Shown: positions 1 through 4,702 of the stretch, piece by piece
Numbering within the stretch: the first letter of the stretch is position 1
Layout: each line of letters begins with the position of its first letter
Source: an uncultured Granulosicoccus sp.
GTDB taxonomy: Bacteria; Pseudomonadota; Gammaproteobacteria; Granulosicoccales; Granulosicoccaceae
NCBI GenBank assembly: GCA_938016235.1
Contig: CALLPU010000538.1
Span: forward strand, 1-6,750
DNA: 6,750 nucleotides
Reading direction: 5' to 3'
Position numbers and translations under genes: made by a program
The notes under the pieces: model-generated
Seen by the model: only the letters and a program-made list of their open reading frames with translations
What the model was told of the DNA's origin: nothing
Database searches by the model: none

Positions 1-454
1 GCAATCGGGAGAGCTCGTCGCGTCGTGTGATGTCGACCTCCTGTCGAAATTCATCGATAAGCTGTTGCAGCAAAACTGGATCTGCACGTAATCTGGCCGC
101 AAGCCGCTCAAACTCGGCATCGCTTAACAGCCGGTACCCCAGAGTTGTAACATCCAGCTCGCCCAAACTTGCACTGCCATCAGCTGGGACGGGAGTTGCA
201 TTAATGGAAGGACTTGCTGACGCACTGATAGCCGCAGCATCCCCGGTGCCGTTGACGGTAGCGCCGGAAGCAGATTCCGTGACCGAAAATGGCGATGCTG
301 GCGACTCAGGCACCTCAGTGGCAACCGGGTCTTCGCCCGCAACGAGAGGAGTCGGGTTGAGATCAACTGGTGAGCGCGGCCACCACCAGACAACTGCAGC
401 CGCCGTCAACGCACACACCGCAAATCCACTGGCAATGAGGTGTGTGCGTTGCAC
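1..454 (-). CDS. Membrane-anchored protein of unknown function, N-terminal part (runs off the window)
   Basis: An open minus-strand frame runs without a stop from a GTG at 454 to the window edge, giving 151 visible residues. A TAA stop lies two codons before the GTG, so GTG is the earliest possible start. Residues 1-5 (VQRTH) carry positive charge. Residues about 6-25 are hydrophobic and end in WWW, which fits an uncleaved signal anchor with the rest outside the cytoplasm. Residues about 26-95 are rich in Ala, Ser, Thr and Pro with no clear fold, like a spacer. From about 96 the composition changes to charged, probably helical sequence (for example RLLSDAEFERLAARLRAD), probably the start of a folded domain. 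I do not recognise the family. It begins 34 nt after the lipoprotein gene on the same strand, so the two may be co-transcribed. No good Shine-Dalgarno site is seen. The reading frame is well supported; the function is unknown. Confidence 0.72.
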   Translation of the reverse strand, partial: MQRTHLIASGFAVCALTAAAVVWWWPRSPVDLNPTPLVAGEDPVATEVPESPASPFSVTESASGATVNGTGDAAAISASASPSINATPVPADGSASLGELDVTTLGYRLLSDAEFERLAARLRADPVLLQQLIDEFRQEVDITRRDELSRL

Positions 455-488
455 GACTTAACAACTTATAAACTTAAAGCGGCTGTGA

Positions 489-1325
489 TCAATCCAACTG
501 ATTGAACGGTGAACCGATGGAGAAGGGAAGGCGTTGATCGGCATTGGGTTGGTTCTTGGCCAGTTCCCAACCGCCACGAACGAGACTTAATCCGTCTCCA
601 CTGGCCGTGGTGAATTGATAGAACATGGGAATGCCTGCGCACGCGCCAGTAGAAAATCCCATGGCGTCCGGTGTTGAGTCAACAACGCCGGGTGTCAGCA
701 CTTCCACTCTAGCCTGAAGACGAGCCCAGGTTTGTGGTCCAACAATACCGTCGTCCGTCAGACCTTCAGCCCGCTGGAAGGCCTGGACAGCGGCTTCACT
801 GCCCGGTCCATACTCACCATCAGCAAAGGCTGTGTAATCGTCGCCTGTACCAAAACCTGTGCAGAACGCTACGCGCTGAACACCCACCGAGTAGAGGCTG
901 TCCGCAAACTGACCGTTGACGGTGCTGCGCTTGATCACGCAGTTGTCGTCCCACGTAGCAGTCGATGAATTATTATCCGTGCCATTTTCACTGCCGCACT
1001 GGTTGGTCTCTGATACATCGGTGAATCCGTCATTGTCCTCATCGCCTGGTACATCGCTGGCGTTGGCTTCCGCCTCTGTCTCTCCGGTCCTGTCATCAAA
1101 ACCATCCAAGTCCAGATCCACAAAATTGTCTTCGGAGTCAAGTATCAAGTCACCGTCGGCGTCGGGATCCAGTGAATTGATAATGTCATCATTGTCAAAA
1201 TCCTGATCACCCAGCGGCACCGTGTCACCACTGCTACCACCGCATGCCGTTAAAACACTGGCCATGCCGGCAATCACCAGGCATCGGCGGGTGCCTCTGC
1301 CAACTCGAGAAATCATTTTTACCAT
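489..1325 (-). CDS. Lipoprotein with Asp-rich calcium-binding-like region and peptidoglycan-binding domain
   Basis: This encodes 278 residues. The start at 1325 is chosen because GGAG lies 6 nt before it and it gives a compact signal peptide: basic MVKMISRVGRGTRR, a hydrophobic core, then lipobox LTAC with the lipidated Cys at 28. An ATG at 1430 in the same frame would add 35 residues before the signal peptide and has no good ribosome site. The mature protein begins GGSSGD, a flexible linker. Residues about 40-106 hold several Asp-rich stretches (DQDFDNDD, DPDADGD, DLDLDGFDD, DEDNDGFTD) resembling thrombospondin type 3 calcium loops. Residues about 167-207 match a peptidoglycan-binding type 1 domain (YGPGSEAAVQAFQ, then GLTDDGIVGPQTW). 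Four further Cys (110, 128, 155, 229) could form disulfides. The last 70 residues are not recognised. It is probably a periplasmic-facing lipoprotein that binds the cell wall. No catalytic domain is evident, so an enzymatic role cannot be claimed. Confidence 0.85.
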   Translation of the reverse strand: MVKMISRVGRGTRRCLVIAGMASVLTACGGSSGDTVPLGDQDFDNDDIINSLDPDADGDLILDSEDNFVDLDLDGFDDRTGETEAEANASDVPGDEDNDGFTDVSETNQCGSENGTDNNSSTATWDDNCVIKRSTVNGQFADSLYSVGVQRVAFCTGFGTGDDYTAFADGEYGPGSEAAVQAFQRAEGLTDDGIVGPQTWARLQARVEVLTPGVVDSTPDAMGFSTGACAGIPMFYQFTTASGDGLSLVRGGWELAKNQPNADQRLPFSIGSPFNQLD

Positions 1326-1331
1326 ATCGCT

Positions 1332-1335
1332 CTCC
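1332..1335 (-). promoter_or_regulatory. Shine-Dalgarno site that decides the lipoprotein start
   Basis: GGAG on the minus strand sits 6 nt before the ATG at 1325. The alternative in-frame ATG at 1430 has no comparable site, and using it would bury the signal peptide. This supports the shorter, 278-residue lipoprotein. Confidence 0.7.
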
Positions 1336-1635
1336 AAAGGAAGTAAATTGCACGATTCGTTCAGGGTCAGGTACTTTTCAGATGCAACAATACCGTGAGA
1401 CGGACCACCTGGGGCGTCCTCGTCGGGCATAGTTTAGTTCATCCAAGTCTGTACGCACTGAATCTGAATAGCACAGACGCTGCCAAACAGTTCTGTATCG
1501 CGTCTTGTAAACTTACTTGGGAGCGTTTGCAGCAGGAGCAATCTCGCGACTGACCATCCTGATCAGTCTGCTTTTCTACACATTTTCATCACGCAGGCCC
1601 GCTAAACGCCTTGAATACGTGACTACACCGACTTA

Positions 1636-1704
1636 GCGCGGATTCATGCTGATGCGAATATATCTACCGCGCAAGCTCAAGGGAGTCTTATCAGCGGGGT
1701 AGAT
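1636..1704 (-). repeat. Two overlapping inverted repeats that could form competing hairpins
   Basis: GCGCGG (1636-1641) is the exact reverse complement of CCGCGC (1667-1672), with a 25-nt spacer. ATTC (1642-1645) and GAAT (1656-1659) can extend that stem inward, with a 7-nt bulge. ATCTACC (1662-1668) is also the exact reverse complement of GGTAGAT (1698-1704), with a GC/GC pair able to extend it past a 2-nt bulge. The two stems share bases 1667-1668, or 1667-1670 with the extension, so they cannot both form fully. No T-run follows either stem on the minus strand, so this is not a standard intrinsic terminator. It lies 70 to 138 nt after the cheX stop. The repeats are seen directly; any RNA function is a guess. 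Confidence 0.35.
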
Positions 1705-1724
1705 TGCCAAGTGTCAACGACTGT

Positions 1725-1763
1725 AAAACCACCTGTGTCGATGGTCAGGTTCGTTAATGAACC
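1725..1763 (-). terminator. Weak terminator-like hairpin after cheX
   Basis: Read on the minus strand, beginning 10 nt after the cheX stop, GGTTC (1763-1759) and GAACC (1752-1748) flank a 6-nt loop. Overlapping this, AACC plus ACC (1751-1743) can pair with GGTGGTT (1733-1727), a 7-bp stem with a 2-nt bulge. The run TTTT (1728-1725) partly overlaps that stem. The position suits the end of the chemotaxis operon, but the stem is short, not GC-rich, and the T-run is only four long. It may be a weak terminator or merely a structured 3' end. Confidence 0.25.
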
Positions 1764-1773
1764 GCAAACAGAA

Positions 1774-2238
1774 TCACGCGGCGACAGACTCATCAGCTGA
1801 ATTTCCAACAATGGCAATGGCCAGCGGCGAACCATCACTGGTGAAATGAACCCAGTTGACACCGGATTCATCCGCGGCAGCAGCAGCCGAGTGCTCTGTC
1901 AGCAAGACGGGAAGCGACAGATCACACGTCTCTGGCAACAGGCTTTTGATCGTGCCACCAATCATGTTGGTTAATTCGGTGACCGTGTCCACACGATCCT
2001 GAAGTTCTATCTCTTCACTGTTTTTCATGAACACACGGGAGGCAGCGCGGGTCAGAAAATCCCGCGTGGTTTTCAGGTGGATCGAACCTTGCCAGGCACC
2101 ACTGATTGCCACGCTTGCAGTCAGGTACTCATTCTTGTCAATCTCCACAGACAAACCTGTTTCTACCGGAAGTTCCAGCATCGTCATCCAGACTACTTCT
2201 ACAATCTCTTTTAACTCTTCTACATTCAAGACACTCAT
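1774..2238 (-). CDS. cheX: CheX-type chemotaxis protein phosphatase
   Basis: This encodes 154 residues, close to the usual length of CheX. Proteins of the CheC/CheX/FliY family remove phosphate from phosphorylated CheY in the cytoplasm and end the signal to the flagellar motor (or another output). The family signature is seen as TELTNMIGGTIK, with the acidic residue Glu88 and amide residue Asn91 in the E-x2-N spacing that forms the active site. Only one such motif is present, as in CheX, whereas CheC usually has two. A second hallmark is the alternating hydrophobic strand pattern around residues 38-56 (YLTASVAISGAWQGSIHL). The start is an ATG with GGAG 10 nt upstream. It follows cheR by 17 nt and closes the operon. 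No cheZ is seen, so CheX is the likely phosphatase for the CheY encoded upstream. Some CheX-domain proteins act in other pathways, so the exact partner is inferred. Confidence 0.85.
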   Translation of the reverse strand: MSVLNVEELKEIVEVVWMTMLELPVETGLSVEIDKNEYLTASVAISGAWQGSIHLKTTRDFLTRAASRVFMKNSEEIELQDRVDTVTELTNMIGGTIKSLLPETCDLSLPVLLTEHSAAAAADESGVNWVHFTSDGSPLAIAIVGNSADESVAA

Positions 2239-2255
2239 GATGGACTCGCTCCGGC

Positions 2256-3068
2256 TCAGGCTACTTTGTAGTAATGACTTCGATCGGTCGTCACTCGTGT
2301 GTAATCAGTTTGAAGATTCAGTGTGGTCTCAGAGAGCCCGAGGAACAGGCAGCCATGAGGTTTCAGGTATTTACTGGTATTGCGCAATATCCGTGTTTTG
2401 ACATCGGGATCGAAATAGATCAGTACATTGCGAAGGAAAATGATGTCCATGGGTGACATCTGGTCCCAATCCTTGATCAGATTCATCTCTTCGAACTGAA
2501 CCATGTCGCGAAGCGCTTGACTGACCTCCCAGGACAAACCATCCTGACTGAAGTATTTCGTCAGCAGATGGGCAGGCAAGCCCCTGTTCACTTCCAATCG
2601 GTTGTAGCGACCAGACTGCGCCTTGGCAATCACTTCCCGGGAAATATCGGTTCCGATGATTGACACTCTGGCTGCCAGCACAGGGCAACGCTCTAATATG
2701 GCCATTGCAATCGTGTAAGCCTCCTGACCCGTGGAACAGGCGGCGCACCAGATGACAATGGGATCTGATTGTGAGCTGGCGATTGTTGGCAACACTTCTT
2801 CACAGAGCGTGTCAAACGGGTGCGAATCACGAAAGAAAGACGTTTCGTTGGTTGTCATGGCATCGACAACACGCCCTTCAAGATCAACGTTACGGCTGCT
2901 CCTTAATCGCTCGATCAGATCATTGATGCCTCTGAATTCACTTTTACGGGCGAGCGTGGTCAGCCGTGATTCAACCAGGTATTTCATGTCTGGCTCTATC
3001 GCAATGGCCGACTCCCGATAAACCAGTTCTCTGATGAAATTGAAGTCACTGTCATTGATATCGCTCAT
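2256..3068 (-). CDS. cheR: Chemotaxis protein methyltransferase CheR
   Basis: This encodes 270 residues, the usual length for a stand-alone CheR. CheR uses S-adenosylmethionine to methylate glutamates on the cytoplasmic helices of chemoreceptors, so that they adapt to steady stimuli. Residues 1 to about 65 form the N-terminal helical domain. The catalytic domain follows, with the family motif TTNETSFFRD (72-81), the S-adenosylmethionine-binding loop CSTGQE (111-116), a GTD with the cofactor-binding Asp at 141, and NVLIYFD (214-220). No tetratricopeptide extension is present. The ATG overlaps the cheB stop by 4 nt (ATGA), and GAGG lies 9 nt upstream inside cheB, so the two are probably translationally coupled. 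Methylation by CheR is opposed by the CheB encoded just before it. The MCP of this operon is the obvious substrate, although other receptors could also be served. Confidence 0.95.
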   Translation of the reverse strand: MSDINDSDFNFIRELVYRESAIAIEPDMKYLVESRLTTLARKSEFRGINDLIERLRSSRNVDLEGRVVDAMTTNETSFFRDSHPFDTLCEEVLPTIASSQSDPIVIWCAACSTGQEAYTIAMAILERCPVLAARVSIIGTDISREVIAKAQSGRYNRLEVNRGLPAHLLTKYFSQDGLSWEVSQALRDMVQFEEMNLIKDWDQMSPMDIIFLRNVLIYFDPDVKTRILRNTSKYLKPHGCLFLGLSETTLNLQTDYTRVTTDRSHYYKVA

Positions 3069-4234
3069 GATTCGGCGCCTCGGCGACCTGGGCGTTGATG
3101 CAGCTGGCTGTTGGCAGCCTCCCGTGAATCGGAGCGCATCGAGACTCTCTTGGCCCCCACTGGACGAATACGCTCCATAATCCGAATAGCCAACTGGCTC
3201 AGCGGAACCTGATCATCAGCCAGACCGGCCATGGCAACCAGCTTTGGCATACCCCAGACGATAGAGCTTTCCTCATCCTGCACAAGAATCGAGGAGCCGG
3301 CACTGAACAACGCGCCTGAACCTTTCAGACCATCCTGGCCCATACCCGTCATGACAATGCCCAGGCATCGATCCTCATACAGCTCAGCCACTGATCTGAA
3401 CAGTGGATCCACAGAGGGTCGACAGGAATTCTCTGGAGACTCCTGATTCAGTTGCACTACCACATCCTGCCCGGCTCGTTCCAACACCATGTGATAGTCG
3501 CCTGGCGCGATGTACACATTGCCTGGCGTGAGCACATCACCCATCTGTGCCTCTCTAACCGTTAACGAGCACACCTCATCGAGCCGGCTTGCAAGTTTTG
3601 CCGTAAATTCTGCAGGCATGTGCTGGACGATGACCACTGGAACATCAAAATCAGCCGGCAGCTGCACCAATAACCTGGTCAACGCATCCGGACCTCCGGT
3701 TGACACACCGATGGCCACGATTTCAGGCTGACTGAAATCGCTGGTACCTGCCGGTCGATGTGCGCTGGCCCTGAACCGGTCCAGTGCCGATTCCACCCGA
3801 CTGGCAGGTTCCGTGGCCACTTGATCGATGCCACACAGCGCTTCCATCTTGGGCAACAGATCATCGCCCAACGCCTGTCGGATGTTCACGACACCACCCA
3901 CCGCCGACGGCTTCGCAGCATATTCGTTTGCCCCCAATGCCATGGCATCCAGCGCGGCATCAGAACCTTCTGAGGTCAGTGAGCTGACCATGACAGTGCG
4001 TGTGTCAGGCCATCGCCGGCAGATCTCCATGAGCGTCTGAATACCATCCAGTTCAGGCATGAGTATGTCGAGCGTAACCAGATCCGGCTTGAGGCGAGGC
4101 ATCAAATCCAGTGCGCACTTACCATCAGACGCAACGCCGACGACTTCGAATCCCGGGTGCTGATTGATGACATCAGACAGCAGCCGCTGATACATGCAGG
4201 AATCGTCTACCACCAGTATCCGCTTGGTATTCAT
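3065..4234 (-). CDS. cheB: Chemotaxis response regulator / protein-glutamate methylesterase CheB
   Basis: This encodes 389 residues. CheB removes receptor methyl groups (and deamidates glutamines) once its receiver domain is phosphorylated by CheA. The receiver domain is residues 1 to about 120, with acidic pair Asp10-Asp11, phosphoacceptor Asp56 in LDILMP, and Lys108 in AAKPS. A variable linker of about 50 residues follows. The methylesterase domain starts near 170 with catalytic Ser178 in GVSTGG, His205 in QHMP and Asp301 in GMGQDG. The C-terminus carries a basic, low-complexity tail of about 30 residues beyond the usual domain end. The ATG at 4234 puts the receiver start in the usual place; an in-frame TTG at 4255 would add seven residues and overlap cheY. 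Only 1 nt separates the cheY stop from this ATG and no strong ribosome site is seen, so coupling to cheY translation is likely. It overlaps cheR by 4 nt. Confidence 0.95.
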   Translation of the reverse strand: MNTKRILVVDDSCMYQRLLSDVINQHPGFEVVGVASDGKCALDLMPRLKPDLVTLDILMPELDGIQTLMEICRRWPDTRTVMVSSLTSEGSDAALDAMALGANEYAAKPSAVGGVVNIRQALGDDLLPKMEALCGIDQVATEPASRVESALDRFRASAHRPAGTSDFSQPEIVAIGVSTGGPDALTRLLVQLPADFDVPVVIVQHMPAEFTAKLASRLDEVCSLTVREAQMGDVLTPGNVYIAPGDYHMVLERAGQDVVVQLNQESPENSCRPSVDPLFRSVAELYEDRCLGIVMTGMGQDGLKGSGALFSAGSSILVQDEESSIVWGMPKLVAMAGLADDQVPLSQLAIRIMERIRPVGAKRVSMRSDSREAANSQLHQRPGRRGAES

Positions 4235-4235
4235 C

Positions 4236-4622
4236 TCAGGCAGCCACAAGACCAAGCAGTTGCAGCTTGTCCAGTATGGCTTCGTCTGTAAAAGGCTTCA
4301 TGACGTACTCGTTGGCACCGGCCGCCATGGCCTTGACCACGCGCGACATTTCAGTTTCGGTGGTCACCATCATCAGCCAGATGTGCTTGTTGTTCGGGTC
4401 TGCTCTGACAGCCTTGACGAACTCGTAGCCGTTCATCTCCGGCATGTTCCAATCCACCAGAGCTATGGCAATATCATCATGTTCCTTGAGCCTTTCCAGC
4501 GCTTCCAAACCATTGACGGCCTCGCAGGTACGAAAACCCGCATTGGTGAGTATGCGTTTAAGGATGGCCCGCATGGCGCGGGAATCATCGATGATCAAGG
4601 CGTGAACGGCAGGTTGTGGCAT
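4236..4622 (-). CDS. cheY: CheY-like single-domain response regulator
   Basis: This encodes 128 residues forming a lone receiver domain. When phosphorylated by CheA, CheY-type proteins carry the signal to the flagellar switch. Visible key residues are Asp12-Asp13 for magnesium, phosphoacceptor Asp57 in LVDWNMP, Thr87 in VTTE and Lys109 in VMKPF, all in the standard positions, so it should be phosphorylatable. No output domain is attached. The ATG at 4622 is preferred over an in-frame TTG at 4652 because AGGA lies 8 nt before it and because it gives a normal receiver N-terminus. The gene is 80 nt after the MCP and 1 nt before cheB. Its partners are probably the CheA outside the window and the CheX encoded at the operon end. 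CheY paralogues can also control other outputs, such as type IV pili, and flagellar control is inferred, not shown. Confidence 0.92.
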   Translation of the reverse strand: MPQPAVHALIIDDSRAMRAILKRILTNAGFRTCEAVNGLEALERLKEHDDIAIALVDWNMPEMNGYEFVKAVRADPNNKHIWLMMVTTETEMSRVVKAMAAGANEYVMKPFTDEAILDKLQLLGLVAA

Positions 4623-4630
4623 ATCGGTTT

Positions 4631-4634
4631 TCCT
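4631..4634 (-). promoter_or_regulatory. Shine-Dalgarno site that decides the cheY start
   Basis: AGGA on the minus strand lies 8 nt before the ATG at 4622. It supports that ATG over the in-frame TTG at 4652, which would put this site inside the coding region. Confidence 0.55.
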
Positions 4635-4702
4635 GATTACATCGCTAAACAACTAACGGGCTATCGATGATTCGGCTGTGTTGTGGGTGTTTGAGTGACG
4701 AC

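Larger units (their letters stand above)
1326..1773. other. 448-nt non-coding gap between the chemotaxis operon and the lipoprotein gene
   Basis: No convincing gene is seen on either strand. The open frames present are short and lack a ribosome site or recognisable protein. The gap should contain the end of the chemotaxis transcript and the promoter and leader of the lipoprotein gene. No -35/-10 pair with good match and spacing was found by eye. TAAACT at 1431-1436 (minus strand) resembles a -10 box, but it has no suitable -35 partner and touches the unused ATG at 1430. The clearest structure is a set of inverted repeats at 1636-1704 and a weak hairpin at 1727-1751. Confidence 0.6.

Noticed and set aside
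27..461. Plus-strand open frame of 144 codons
   Set aside because: It lies opposite the GTG-started minus-strand gene, has a Ser/Ala/Thr-rich composition typical of an antisense shadow, and shows no recognisable domain.
1548..1568. Inverted repeat GACTGA ... TCAGTC with a 9-nt loop, followed by T-rich plus-strand sequence
   Set aside because: It looks like a plus-strand terminator, but no plus-strand gene ends there and only 6 bp pair. On the minus strand no T-run follows. The palindrome CTGATCAG overlaps it and may be chance.
2371..2748. Minus-strand frame of 125 codons within cheR
   Set aside because: It is a different frame of the same strand as an intact CheR with all motifs, so it is a shadow.
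4194..4670. Plus-strand open frame of 158 codons opposite cheY
   Set aside because: The minus strand encodes a full receiver domain with all key residues; the plus-strand product matches nothing recognisable.
4623..4702. 80-nt gap between the MCP and cheY as a possible internal promoter or terminator
   Set aside because: No hairpin with a T-run and no convincing -35/-10 pair was found; it is best read as an operon spacer.
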